Positions 1 through 8,275 of a stretch of DNA of 13,866 nt are shown piece by piece. The position numbers and the translations under genes are program-made. Origin of the DNA: SZAS-3 sp964386785 (GTDB taxonomy: Bacteria; Chlamydiota; Chlamydiia; Chlamydiales; JAAKFR01). The stretch lies in the NCBI GenBank assembly GCA_964386785.1, contig CAYLUD010000037.1, forward strand, positions 1 to 13,866, read 5' to 3'. Positions within the stretch are counted from its first letter, which is position 1, and each line of letters opens with the position of its first letter. The notes under the pieces were generated by a model. That model was not told where the DNA came from and searched no databases. It saw only the letters and a program-made list of their open reading frames with translations.

Positions 1-2
1 CT

Positions 3-215
3 TATCACGTCGCAGAAAAAATCAGCCCCGGCTCTCTTTACTTGCGGAATGTGGGGCTCATGATTCCAGTAAAAAAATATGCCCTTAACTGGGCCATAGC
101 ACCTCATGTCTTCATCTCAATTTTTACCTCTTACGTTCATGTCTGGCACATTACATGGATACAAAGAAGAACGGGAGATACAGCCCCTTCTCTAAAAAGA
201 CTTACAAGGCAATGA
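3..215 (+). CDS. C-terminal end of an unidentified protein, truncated by the window edge
   Basis: An open frame runs in from the left edge and ends at the TGA at 213-215, giving about 70 C-terminal residues. It contains one hydrophobic, aromatic-rich stretch (around NWAIAPHVFISIFTSYVHVW) that could be a membrane segment, followed by a basic tail ending in SLKRLTRQ. The residue mix is protein-like, with none of the serine or arginine excess typical of antisense shadows, and it lies in the same orientation as the next gene, 45 bases downstream. I do not recognise the family. The start lies outside the window, so length and function cannot be given. It could be the tail of an integral membrane protein, but this is a guess from one hydrophobic segment. 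Confidence 0.5.
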   Translation, partial: YHVAEKISPGSLYLRNVGLMIPVKKYALNWAIAPHVFISIFTSYVHVWHITWIQRRTGDTAPSLKRLTRQ

Positions 216-260
216 ACCGATAAACCAAATATAAATTTTTACAAAAAGTAGTGATGTCAT

Positions 261-1523
261 ATGCTGTTATCTTCTATTATTCATGGCATGTCGAGCCTAT
301 TTACGAACACAATCCATAGAGTCAATATCGATCTTCCTAAACCTGTGCAAAAATGGGTTGTGCTGTCGCCCGAGTGGATCATCCTTTTTCAGGAAACTCA
401 ATATTCCATCTGGTCGTCCTTAGGACAGGATAACACGTGGCAAATCGTCCATGAGCAAAATATTTCGAATGCAAAAACTCAAGTTTCCCTCCTTAAGCAG
501 CTTCTCCTTGTATCAACGCCTGACACAATCTATGCGCACACTATCAAGCAGGAGCCCAAGAGCCCAACTACAAGTGAAACTCATGTACATATCGAGAAAT
601 CCATTGCGATATCTTTGTCTAAAAAAACGCCTGATGATGATTCTTCTGACAAACAGCGCGCCGCAACCCATAGCACAACACCATCCCAGCCCTCAGATCA
701 GCCCACTACCCTATTAGGGCGTCTGCAAAGCAAAATTGCCGCCGGCTATACACCCTGCATCATACAAACAGATCAATTCTTGCTTGTTCTAAACCAAAAT
801 CTATATAACCTAATCAACAATACATTTTTTCTATTGCCTGCATCTTTTTCTATACCTAAGGGCTCCTTTGTCAAGGAAACAACACTATTTTATCCCGAAA
901 AGAGATCCATTATGCAATACGATCTTCAGAATTGTGTGCTAAAATCGGACAGCAGAACTAGTAGCATCGCAAATACTGCTTTTCCTATAGATTCATTACG
1001 ACCGCTGCATATTTTTATGCCATACAAGCTACCCGAGTTACAAGGCATCTGGATCACTGGCAAGGGCGGCGAAACAAGCGTATGGTGGGAGACTACGAAG
1101 CGTCTAGTTGATGTCATAACACCCCTAACCCCGTTTCCTAGGCTGACAATGCCTCTTACTCTAACAGAGAAACACCTATTTTACTGTACTACACCTACTC
1201 CAAATGAAAAAAAATCTAGTCGGCCGATCAACGAAGCCGATAAGAAAACTGTGTCCCATGCGCATTCGCAAACTACGGATACTCCACCAAAAAACGGCTC
1301 CTGGAAATTTGATGTTCCTATCGAGCTGCGAAAAATAGACAGGTGTGATGATAGGATAACAAGACCCGAATTTGTATATGGAGATGGATTGACTGCTCTA
1401 ATCAATGGCTCTAATTCTGAACTGTATGTATTGAACCCCCGGCAATCCATTATAAGCAGAAAGCCTGACAAGCTCGATTCCATCTGTTTCTATCCTTATG
1501 ATTCCGATGAAGAGGATATCTAG
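261..1523 (+). CDS. Hypothetical protein of 420 residues with acidic C-terminus
   Basis: Long open frame that I cannot assign to a family. The N-terminal 70 residues are rich in hydrophobic and tryptophan-containing strands (PVQKWVVLSPEWIILFQE), followed by a polar, low-complexity Ser/Thr/Pro/Gln linker (about residues 100-155). Next come further strand-like segments (CIIQTDQFLLVLNQNLYNL), a second polar linker (about 315-345), and a last segment ending in the acidic tail YPYDSDEEDI. There is no convincing signal peptide or transmembrane helix. The alternation of short beta-type segments would suit a beta-rich fold, but that is inference. No strong Shine-Dalgarno sequence precedes the ATG; a TATAAA box lies at 230-235 without a clear -35. 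The gene is convergent with uvrB, with only 10 bases between the stop codons and no visible hairpin terminator. Its length and composition argue that it is real. It may be lineage specific, perhaps an effector or structural protein. Confidence 0.7.
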   Translation: MLLSSIIHGMSSLFTNTIHRVNIDLPKPVQKWVVLSPEWIILFQETQYSIWSSLGQDNTWQIVHEQNISNAKTQVSLLKQLLLVSTPDTIYAHTIKQEPKSPTTSETHVHIEKSIAISLSKKTPDDDSSDKQRAATHSTTPSQPSDQPTTLLGRLQSKIAAGYTPCIIQTDQFLLVLNQNLYNLINNTFFLLPASFSIPKGSFVKETTLFYPEKRSIMQYDLQNCVLKSDSRTSSIANTAFPIDSLRPLHIFMPYKLPELQGIWITGKGGETSVWWETTKRLVDVITPLTPFPRLTMPLTLTEKHLFYCTTPTPNEKKSSRPINEADKKTVSHAHSQTTDTPPKNGSWKFDVPIELRKIDRCDDRITRPEFVYGDGLTALINGSNSELYVLNPRQSIISRKPDKLDSICFYPYDSDEEDI

Positions 1524-1533
1524 CATAAGATGT

Positions 1534-3513
1534 TTATAATCGCGTACGAAGGTGTTGTAGTGCGAGAATGTGATCTCGCAGCGTAGCAGCTGCTTTGTAG
1601 TCATGGCGACTAGCAGCTTGTTTCATTTTCTTGGTATTCTCTTTGATTTTCTTGTCGATCTCTGCAAGAGAATGCACATGCATTTGGTCTTCTACACGAA
1701 GAGCCTCTTCCGCAACTGGATCCTCCCACCCATCACCCAAGGGGCGCACACTGGTGGTAGGAGTCTGCTGGTGTAGTTCATTATAAGCCTGCTGTTTCTC
1801 TCGTCGTCGTTGCGTTACTTCAATCGTACGCTCCATCGAAGCAGTGATACGGTCCCCATAAAGGATCACTCGACCTTTGACATTACGTGCTGCACGACCA
1901 CAAGTTTGAATGAGCGACGTTTCGCTGCGAAGGAATCCCTCTTTATCTGCATCCAAGATAGCCACAAGAGTCACCTCCGGAATATCCAAGCCCTCGCGAA
2001 GAAGGTTAATGCCTACTAAGACATCGAAAATCCCCTTTCGTAAATCTCGCAAAATATGGACTCGTTCTAAAGTATCAATTTCTGAATGTAAATACTTGGC
2101 TCGTATACCACGAGCTAACAAGTAACTGGACAGTTCTTCAGCTAATTTTTTTGTTAATGTCGTGACAAAGATCTTGCCACCTTGTGCAATTTCTAGTTGA
2201 ATCTCGTGAATCACATCATCTACTTGATGTGTCGCAGGGCGGACTTCAATCTTTGGATCCAGAAGGCCGGTAGGACGGATGACCTGTTCTACGATCTCTC
2301 CTTCTGCTTCTTCGATTTCAAAAGCACCGGGTGTGGCAGAAACATAAATCACCTGATGAAACTGTTGATAGGCTTCATCAAATTTTAGTGGGCGATTGTC
2401 ATAGGCAGAAGGCAATCGAAATCCAAACTCTACTAGAGCTTGTTTTCTAGATCGATCTCCGTGGTACATGGCGCGCATCTGAGGAATGGTTTGATGCGAT
2501 TCATCAATAAATAAGAGAAAATTTTCCGGAAAATAATCTAATAAAGTAGCTGGGGGGGCCCCTGGCACACGACCAGAAAAATGAAAGGAATAGTTCTCAA
2601 TTCCTTTGCAAAAACCCATTTCTCTGATGAGCTCCATGTCATGGCGAGTCCTTTGCCAAAGCCGTTCTCTTTCGCTCCATCTTTCTTGCGAAGCAAAATA
2701 AGCAGCTCGTTCCTGGAGTTCTTTCTCGATAGAAACTAAGGCCTGCTCTCGAATTTCCTCTGGTGTCACATAATGAGAACCTGGATAGAGCAAGAGTTCT
2801 TGCGGGGTTTCCAAACTTTCTCCAGTGACAGGATCAATGATCCGCAGCCTCTGGATTTCATCCCCATCAAATTCCAAGCGATAGGCAATGCATTCTTCAT
2901 AGGCGGGGAAGATATCGATTGTTTCTCCTCGTACTCGGAAGGTCCCTCGAAAAAAATCTGCATCACTACGCTGATAGCGCATTTCAAGAAGATGCAGCAA
3001 TAAGGTATCCCGCCTTTTATGTTCTCCCACCTTCAAAGACAAAACCATTTTGGCATAATGTTCCGGCGTTCCTAATCCATATATACAAGATACAGAAGAA
3101 ACAATAATGACGTCATCTCGCGCTAAAAGAGACCGGGTTGCGGAAAGACGCATCTGATCAATTTGGTCGTTGATAGATAGATCTTTTTCAATATACGTAT
3201 CTGTTCTAGGAATATAGGCTTCAGGCTGATAATAATCATAATACGAGACAAAGTACTCGACTGCATGAGAGGGGAAGAAATTACGGAATTCCTCATATAG
3301 CTGGGCTGCTAAGGTTTTGTTATGAGCTAAAATCAAAGCTGGACGCCCGCATTGGGCTATGACATGAGCCATAGTAAACGTTTTGCCAGACCCAGTGATC
3401 CCTAACAGCACCTGTGCTTTTTTGCTTTGTTCAATTCCAGCAACAAGCTTTCGAATCGCTTCTGGTTGATCTCCTCTTGGAGAAAAAGATGATTCAAGAA
3501 TCAATCGAGTCAT
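1534..3513 (-). CDS. uvrB: Excinuclease ABC subunit B (UvrB)
   Basis: Helicase-like damage-verification subunit of nucleotide excision repair: it is loaded on DNA by UvrA, probes the lesion with a beta-hairpin and recruits UvrC for incision. The 659-residue product has the usual full length. Visible motifs in order: Walker A GITGSGKT (38-45); the aromatic beta-hairpin with the run YFVSYYDYYQPEAY (87-100); the DEAD-type box DESH (337-340); VIYVSATPG (388-396); and helicase motif VI QTCGRAARN (536-544). A C-terminal UVR domain (about 616-651, EIDKKIKENTKKM then AASRHDYKAAATLRD) binds UvrC. The ATG at 3513 is preceded by CGGAG five bases upstream. It is the last gene of the leftward tyrP-tyrP-trpS-uvrB run and starts 17 bases after the trpS stop. 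The trpS-uvrB pair is also adjacent in Chlamydia. Nothing looks defective. Confidence 0.98.
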   Translation of the reverse strand: MTRLILESSFSPRGDQPEAIRKLVAGIEQSKKAQVLLGITGSGKTFTMAHVIAQCGRPALILAHNKTLAAQLYEEFRNFFPSHAVEYFVSYYDYYQPEAYIPRTDTYIEKDLSINDQIDQMRLSATRSLLARDDVIIVSSVSCIYGLGTPEHYAKMVLSLKVGEHKRRDTLLLHLLEMRYQRSDADFFRGTFRVRGETIDIFPAYEECIAYRLEFDGDEIQRLRIIDPVTGESLETPQELLLYPGSHYVTPEEIREQALVSIEKELQERAAYFASQERWSERERLWQRTRHDMELIREMGFCKGIENYSFHFSGRVPGAPPATLLDYFPENFLLFIDESHQTIPQMRAMYHGDRSRKQALVEFGFRLPSAYDNRPLKFDEAYQQFHQVIYVSATPGAFEIEEAEGEIVEQVIRPTGLLDPKIEVRPATHQVDDVIHEIQLEIAQGGKIFVTTLTKKLAEELSSYLLARGIRAKYLHSEIDTLERVHILRDLRKGIFDVLVGINLLREGLDIPEVTLVAILDADKEGFLRSETSLIQTCGRAARNVKGRVILYGDRITASMERTIEVTQRRREKQQAYNELHQQTPTTSVRPLGDGWEDPVAEEALRVEDQMHVHSLAEIDKKIKENTKKMKQAASRHDYKAAATLRDHILALQHLRTRL

Positions 3514-3530
3514 ACGGCTCCGTTGATGTT

Positions 3531-4589
3531 TTACAATTCTTGCGAGTCATGCTCCTTAGCCAATCGGGTAATTTTCTTCCATGTCCCCGATAATCCCATC
3601 GCACTTTCTACTTCTTGTAATGTCTTTTTGGCCTCTTCCCTCATTTTGAGAGTACCTTCATAAATAATTTGTTCTACTACTCCCTTTTGAGACAAAAAGT
3701 GGGCTCTCCGTTCTCTAATGGGCTCCAAGAAATCATGCAGCACTGCATTCAGGCGTTCCTTAACCTCTACATCGCGTATCGTGCCGGCGCGGTACCGTTG
3801 TTTCATCTCATCGACTTCCTCAACATGGGGATTGAAGGCATCGTGATAGAGAAAGACTGGATTACCCTCAACTGAACCTGGCATGTGCGCATGGATTCGA
3901 TTCGGGTCTGTGTACATGCGCTTGACTTTCTTCTCGACAGTGGCTGGGTCGTCAGACAAGAAAATACAATTGTTTGCTGACTTACTCATTTTGCCTTGCC
4001 CATCTGTGCCTATGAGGGTAGAGACTTCTGATAGCAGAACCTCAGGCTCTGGAAATAGTTCTCCATACTGTTGATTAAACCGGCGCGCGATCAATCGACA
4101 TAGTTCGATGTGAGCCTCGTTATCTTTACCCACAGGCACGACATGAGGCTTCGACAGTAAGATGTCCGCAGCCTGTAAGATAGGATATCCCACTAAGCCA
4201 TATGAGATACCTTCATCCTCAATTTGAGCATGTTTAGCCATTTCTTTAATGGAAGGGAGCCCTGTTAGGCGATTCAGGGAAACAAGCATACTACACAACA
4301 CGTGCAACTCAAAAACCTCTGGAACTGCAGACTGTAAATATATTGTGGAGCGTTCTGGATCCACACCGCAAGAGAGCCAATCCAGCACTAAATCGTGGAT
4401 ATGCGTGCGCATGTGGAGGATTTCTTCTTTAGAGGGTTTTGTTGTTAAGGTATGTACATCTGCAATCAAAAAACGGCAGTCATACTGATCTTGTAAGAGA
4501 ACCCTATTGCGAATCGAGCCCACATAATGGCCTAAATGAAGTTTACCTGTAGGACGATCGCCTGTCAGGATGCGTTTTTTTTGATTCAT
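3531..4589 (-). CDS. trpS: Tryptophanyl-tRNA synthetase
   Basis: Class Ic aminoacyl-tRNA synthetase that charges tRNA-Trp with tryptophan in the cytoplasm using ATP. Starting from the ATG at 4589 it has 352 residues, a normal size for bacterial TrpRS. Seen: N-terminal RILTGDRPTGKLHLGHYVGS with the HIGH-type signature HLGH, the conserved active-site region NRLTGLPSIKEMA, PVGKDNEAHIEL in the Trp/ATP pocket, and the KMSKS loop GKMSKSANN. The start at 4589 is chosen because GGGAG stands five bases upstream and because chlamydial homologues, as I recall them, begin just before RVLTGDRPTG. In-frame TTG (4604) and ATG (4601) codons lie further upstream and would add 4-5 residues. The gene follows tyrP2 by 18 bases and precedes uvrB by 17, so co-transcription is likely. 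Confidence 0.97.
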   Translation of the reverse strand: MNQKKRILTGDRPTGKLHLGHYVGSIRNRVLLQDQYDCRFLIADVHTLTTKPSKEEILHMRTHIHDLVLDWLSCGVDPERSTIYLQSAVPEVFELHVLCSMLVSLNRLTGLPSIKEMAKHAQIEDEGISYGLVGYPILQAADILLSKPHVVPVGKDNEAHIELCRLIARRFNQQYGELFPEPEVLLSEVSTLIGTDGQGKMSKSANNCIFLSDDPATVEKKVKRMYTDPNRIHAHMPGSVEGNPVFLYHDAFNPHVEEVDEMKQRYRAGTIRDVEVKERLNAVLHDFLEPIRERRAHFLSQKGVVEQIIYEGTLKMREEAKKTLQEVESAMGLSGTWKKITRLAKEHDSQEL

Positions 4590-4607
4590 GCTCTCTCCCA
4601 TCAATTT

Positions 4608-5774
4608 TCAGCTCCATTCTAAACCTAAGGCAACCACTGCTACAATGAAAAGAATGATCAAAAGGGGTTTTCCACCAAAAACTCGGAATAGGGAGGGGGT
4701 CAGTATTTTTTGAGGGCGATACCTAGCGTACCAAACAAGAATCAAAGGAAAAATCATCAACAAAATGGCAACTAAAATGCCAGCATAGTGCAACGCCAAG
4801 ACAAACCCATGTGGGTAAAATAAAGTGAAACCTAGCGGAGGAATAAAAGTCAGAAGCAGTGTGATGCTTTTGCCATGAATGGTGCGCTTAAGACGCAATC
4901 CATCATAAAGAAAGTCAGATAAAGCCATAGAAATGGCCAAGATCGACGTGACAATAGCAAAGAAAGAAAAAGACTGCATGGCGACAAGCAACCAACGACT
5001 TTGTGTCATTTGCTGTAAACAGGAGCTAATTTGTAGCCCCTCTTCACTGGCGCGGCAGAGGGACACCTCTCCATGGACTGGGACTGTCCCCATGACAAGA
5101 AGTTGCCACGCAACATAGACAAGCAAGGGAATCAAACTTCCCCAAACAATCGACACTTTTAATTTTCTTACATCACGTTCTAAATAGGTTACTAGAGTAG
5201 GGATGATGATATGATACCCAAATGTAGTCATCACAATCGAAAGGGATGGCAGGAGATGAGCCCATGACACATAGGTCAATAAACGTGGTTGAATGGCAGT
5301 GAACCCGGTCGCTAAGGTAGCGAAATAGGCTAGGATCAATCCCATCATCAGAATGCGGTTCCAACGATCGATGGACTTGGTACTGCACAACAAACAGGGG
5401 GCAAAAATACCACATAGAATGAGAGGCCAACCGGGACTTGGTAGATGCATCCAATACGATAGAATGTCACTACAACCTACGAAATAGGCAGACAATAACG
5501 CATACAAAAGGATCAAATAGACAGCCCAGGCAACAAGTTGACCTAGGGGCCCTACAGTATACTTCATCATGGAAATAAGATTACTTCCTTGAGGTAGACG
5601 TAAGTTGACCTCAAGGAAGTAAAAGGCCGTACACAACATGAACAACCAAACTCCAACCATAAGAAGAAGTGATGGAAAAAAACCAGCCTGTCCTGTAGTG
5701 ATGGGAAGAGCCAACATCCCGGCGCCAATCGTTGTGCTGGAGATAAGTAATACGGCGCCTGCTACGCGACTCAC
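4608..5774 (-). CDS. tyrP: Aromatic amino acid permease, HAAAP family (second tandem copy)
   Basis: Integral inner-membrane symporter of the TyrP/Mtr/TnaB family, expected to import tyrosine and/or tryptophan with a proton. The product has about ten or eleven hydrophobic helices. TM1 carries the glycine-rich signature GAVLLISSTTIGAGMLALP, and the mid-protein MTTFGYHIIIPTLVTYLERD is typical of the family. The start is set at the GTG at 5774, whose GTGA overlaps the stop codon of the upstream tyrP copy, an arrangement that suits translational coupling. It gives 388 residues with six residues before GAVLL, close to the Chlamydia homologues. An upstream GTG at 5822 would add 16 residues and overlap tyrP1 by 52 bases. 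It is clearly paralogous to the neighbour at 5771-6961 but strongly diverged, so the duplication is not recent. Tyrosine versus tryptophan specificity cannot be read from sequence; adjacency to trpS favours a tryptophan role. Confidence 0.93.
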   Translation of the reverse strand: MSRVAGAVLLISSTTIGAGMLALPITTGQAGFFPSLLLMVGVWLFMLCTAFYFLEVNLRLPQGSNLISMMKYTVGPLGQLVAWAVYLILLYALLSAYFVGCSDILSYWMHLPSPGWPLILCGIFAPCLLCSTKSIDRWNRILMMGLILAYFATLATGFTAIQPRLLTYVSWAHLLPSLSIVMTTFGYHIIIPTLVTYLERDVRKLKVSIVWGSLIPLLVYVAWQLLVMGTVPVHGEVSLCRASEEGLQISSCLQQMTQSRWLLVAMQSFSFFAIVTSILAISMALSDFLYDGLRLKRTIHGKSITLLLTFIPPLGFTLFYPHGFVLALHYAGILVAILLMIFPLILVWYARYRPQKILTPSLFRVFGGKPLLIILFIVAVVALGLEWS

Positions 5775-6961
5775 AATCTCAATCCCATTTGTGCAAACAG
5801 GTGCTGCATCATGAGAGCGCACCCGAAGAAGAATACGCTAGTTACCAACGTCTGCGATACTAAAAGACCCCGTTTCCACGCCATAGCGGCAGGAAGCAAA
5901 ACAAATAATGCTACGGCTCCAATCCCTCCACCTAAATCTAGAGCTTGAAATAATATTCCTGGTTTCCACCAGGCCCATAACATAGGAAGAATAAACACTA
6001 GAAGAACTCTGGCCAATCGGGGCAACCCACGCCCAAAGACAATCAAACGATCCCCTAAAAATTCCACCAAACTCAAAGACTGAGCCAATAACGAGGTCAC
6101 AATTGCAAAAAAAGCAAAGAGCTGCCCCATAAGGTAGATTGCTGGATGGGACACCACCTGCTGCAAGACCACAGAGGCATCCACTCCCATTGCATGAGCC
6201 TGCTCTAGGATATATCGCGGAATCATTCCCAACATAATCACTTGCCAAATCAAATACACAACCAAAGGGATAGCTGTCCCAATCCAAATGGCGCGACGAA
6301 GACGAATCCCATCCCCCTGGAAATAGGAAGCCAATGTAGGAATCATGTTTTGATACCCAAATGAAATTACCAAGATAGGTAACGCGGAATAAGAAGCTGT
6401 CCATTGACAATGACTCAAGAATGCAGGGTGGAGGTGTTGTACTCCTAACACAACCAATGCAAAATATACCGCTGCAAAACCAGCCATCAGCCAGCGATTC
6501 CAATGATCGACTGGACGAATTCCCAAATAGACTATGGAACCAAACAGAAGAGCTATTCCCACTTGGATTGCCTGACAAGATAGGTCTACATGCAAGAGAT
6601 TTTTGCATAGGGCTTGACCAATCGGCCCAATCGCAGCAAAATAGGCTACACTCAAACAATAAAACAGTAGTAGAAAAAGACTAAACGTAACCCACTTCCC
6701 CACCGGCCCAAAGATCTCTTCCGCTAACGTCATCAGACTTTTATGATACCCCAAACTAAGGTTGATTTGAGCTAATAACTGACCGCTTAAGGCCATGAGT
6801 AACCAAGCCATAACAAACATGGCAACTGAGGGCACAAAACCAAATGCACTTGTAACAATGGGCAAAGCAAGCATGCCTGCGCCAATGCAACTACCTGAGA
6901 TGAGGAGTACAGCCCCCCATAAGCTTCCAGGCCTAGACGCAGAAGAAATCGTGTGTGACAT
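5771..6961 (-). CDS. tyrP: Aromatic amino acid permease, HAAAP family (first tandem copy)
   Basis: 396-residue polytopic inner-membrane protein of the TyrP/Mtr/TnaB family of proton-coupled aromatic amino acid importers. About eleven hydrophobic segments are visible. TM1 holds GAVLLISGSCIGAGMLALP, and ISFGYQNMIPTLASYFQGD matches the corresponding internal loop of the second copy. The ATG at 6961 is the first start in the frame; no good Shine-Dalgarno precedes it, and TATAAA/TATAAT-like boxes lie very close upstream, so the leader would be short. It is the first gene of the leftward run tyrP1-tyrP2-trpS-uvrB and overlaps the second permease gene by four bases (GTGA). Chlamydiae cannot make most aromatic amino acids and depend on host pools. 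Which substrate each copy prefers is unknown; divergence between the copies makes different specificities or affinities plausible. Confidence 0.94.
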   Translation of the reverse strand: MSHTISSASRPGSLWGAVLLISGSCIGAGMLALPIVTSAFGFVPSVAMFVMAWLLMALSGQLLAQINLSLGYHKSLMTLAEEIFGPVGKWVTFSLFLLLFYCLSVAYFAAIGPIGQALCKNLLHVDLSCQAIQVGIALLFGSIVYLGIRPVDHWNRWLMAGFAAVYFALVVLGVQHLHPAFLSHCQWTASYSALPILVISFGYQNMIPTLASYFQGDGIRLRRAIWIGTAIPLVVYLIWQVIMLGMIPRYILEQAHAMGVDASVVLQQVVSHPAIYLMGQLFAFFAIVTSLLAQSLSLVEFLGDRLIVFGRGLPRLARVLLVFILPMLWAWWKPGILFQALDLGGGIGAVALFVLLPAAMAWKRGLLVSQTLVTSVFFFGCALMMQHLFAQMGLRL

Positions 6962-7010
6962 GAGGTAATATTATAGTTTATAGATACATTATTTTTACAG
7001 AATTCGATTT
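6962..7010 (-). promoter_or_regulatory. Possible promoter of the tyrP1-tyrP2-trpS-uvrB operon
   Basis: The 76-base AT-rich gap between the dus stop and the tyrP1 start contains, read leftwards, a TATAAA (6982-6977) and a TATAAT (6975-6970) just before the ATG at 6961. Neither has a good -35 at 17 bases; TGTAAA (6999-6994) is the nearest, 18 bases before TATAAT. If used, the transcript leader would be under 15 bases, nearly leaderless. No operator dyad, attenuator hairpin or run of Trp codons is visible in this gap. Confidence 0.3.
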
Positions 7011-7037
7011 AAACCAAGCAATAAACATAAAATTTAA

Positions 7038-8042
7038 CTACAGCTGATTCACCAATTCTTTGATGGCGCTAAGAGATTCTATTTGGCTTACGTGGGCTCT
7101 TAATTGACGAGCGCCCTCCGTTTCTTTCAAATACCAACAGCACACTTTCCTCATATCAATGAGGGCTTCTCTCTCGCTTTTGTATTCTTCAGAAAGTAAT
7201 AGATGATCCAACAACGCCTGTTTATATTCTGCTTTCGTGCGCTGACGTACCGGGGATCCTGTCATGGCTGCCTGAATTTGTTCAGCAATCCAAGGGTCCC
7301 CCATCGTCCCCCTAGAAACTAATACTCCTTGACATTTGGTTTCTTGAAACATACGAAGAGCGGCTTCTGGAGAGAAGACATCCCCATTTCCAATCACAGG
7401 CAGATTGCGAGCTGTTTCTACGCAAGCACGAATGTATTCCCAACGGGCGGGTCCTGTATAACCTTGTTCTCGAGTGCGAGCATGAACAAAAATAGCGGCA
7501 GCCCCTACCTCTTCTGCAATTTTAACTAATTCCATAGCAACAATATGATCATCATCCCAACCGATACGAATTTTCAATGTTACAGGGATGGAAACAGCGG
7601 ATTTCATAGCCATTAAAATGTTTCCTATTCGATCTGGGTCCTTAAGTAAAGCCGACCCACCACCATCCTTGGTCACTTTGTCTACAGGACACCCACAATT
7701 TAGATCGACCAAGTCAAATCCAAGCTCCTCAATGCGCCGTGCGGCATCGGAGAACAAATCAACTCGACTACCACATAGTTGCGCACCTATTGGGCGCATA
7801 GATTCATGAAACTTCAACATCTGCAATGTTTTATCCAAGCCACGAACCAATGGATCTACCTTGACCATTTCACAAAACATCAAAGCGGGCTTATAACGCG
7901 CTGCCATCATACGAAAAGGGAAATCCGAGCATCCAGCCAAAGGAGCATACATGACTCGGCTCCGTAAAGACAAGGAGCCTAACCGAAGAGGCTCCTGGAG
8001 GGAAGTAAAAGGATTAGAGGATGGCAAGCAACACCCATTCAA
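7038..8042 (-). CDS. dus: tRNA-dihydrouridine synthase (DusB/NifR3 type)
   Basis: FMN-dependent enzyme that reduces uridine to dihydrouridine in the D-loop of tRNAs. The 334-residue product is a typical TIM-barrel Dus. FMN-binding APLAGCSDFPFRMM lies at 33-46, QLCGS at 88-92, and the catalytic-cysteine motif NCGCPVDKV at 115-123, Cys118 being the general acid by family analogy. KIRIGWDD follows at 157-164, then the HARTREQGYTG and IGNGDV segments, and GVLVSRGTMGDPWI in the phosphate-binding end. The frame has no ATG before residue 31, yet homology clearly begins near LRLGSLSLRSRV, so translation must start at a rare codon. TTG at 8042 gives the length above; TTG at 8027 is the alternative. 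Either overlaps the end of the upstream yggT gene, so coupling is likely. The dus-yggT neighbourhood is shared with Chlamydia as I recall it (CT644/CT645). Subfamily (DusB or DusC-like) is not certain. Confidence 0.93.
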   Translation of the reverse strand: MNGCCLPSSNPFTSLQEPLRLGSLSLRSRVMYAPLAGCSDFPFRMMAARYKPALMFCEMVKVDPLVRGLDKTLQMLKFHESMRPIGAQLCGSRVDLFSDAARRIEELGFDLVDLNCGCPVDKVTKDGGGSALLKDPDRIGNILMAMKSAVSIPVTLKIRIGWDDDHIVAMELVKIAEEVGAAAIFVHARTREQGYTGPARWEYIRACVETARNLPVIGNGDVFSPEAALRMFQETKCQGVLVSRGTMGDPWIAEQIQAAMTGSPVRQRTKAEYKQALLDHLLLSEEYKSEREALIDMRKVCCWYLKETEGARQLRAHVSQIESLSAIKELVNQL

Positions 8043-8259
8043 TAATTTGCAGAGAAAAAAGTGCTACCAAAGGAGATAGATCCATCATACCGAGCGGGGG
8101 GATCCACCTTCTAAACAAATTGAGATATGGATCGGTGTAGAGCGCAACAAACCGCATCACCCGGGTCCGTTGAAAAGAAGGAAACCAAGAACCAATAATC
8201 CGAACAAACAATAGAAACGTATAGACAGTAAAGAGAGTGTCTAAAATATATTTTATCAT
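8014..8259 (-). CDS. yggT: YggT family small inner-membrane protein
   Basis: 81-residue membrane protein with a single YGGT domain (many bacterial homologues have two). The N-terminal helix (TLFTVYTFLLFVRIIGSWFP) is followed by the family signature region TDPYLNLFRRWIPPLGMMDL and a second helix (SPLVALFSLQIIEWVLLAIL). The family is linked to osmotic tolerance and, in some bacteria and chloroplasts, to cofactor assembly or cell division; its exact role is unsettled. The ATG at 8259 is the only sensible start. The 3' end overlaps the following dus gene by up to 29 bases, implying one transcript. It is divergent from the pilM/gspL-like gene, sharing a 58-base intergenic region. Confidence 0.9.
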   Translation of the reverse strand: MIKYILDTLFTVYTFLLFVRIIGSWFPSFQRTRVMRFVALYTDPYLNLFRRWIPPLGMMDLSPLVALFSLQIIEWVLLAIL

Positions 8260-8275
8260 ATGTGACTGCTTTCAA

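Noticed and set aside
1524..1533. Bidirectional terminator between the hypothetical gene and uvrB
   Set aside because: The 10-base gap and its flanks show no stable hairpin or T-run.
5775..5822. Upstream GTG start for tyrP2
   Set aside because: Would overlap tyrP1 by 52 bases and add a polar 16-residue leader not expected in the family; the GTG at 5774 with stop-start overlap fits better.
5838..6659. 273-residue minus-strand open frame
   Set aside because: Lies wholly inside tyrP1 in another frame; the product is rich in Ser, Cys and Gly with no domain logic, while the tyrP1 frame has clear family motifs.
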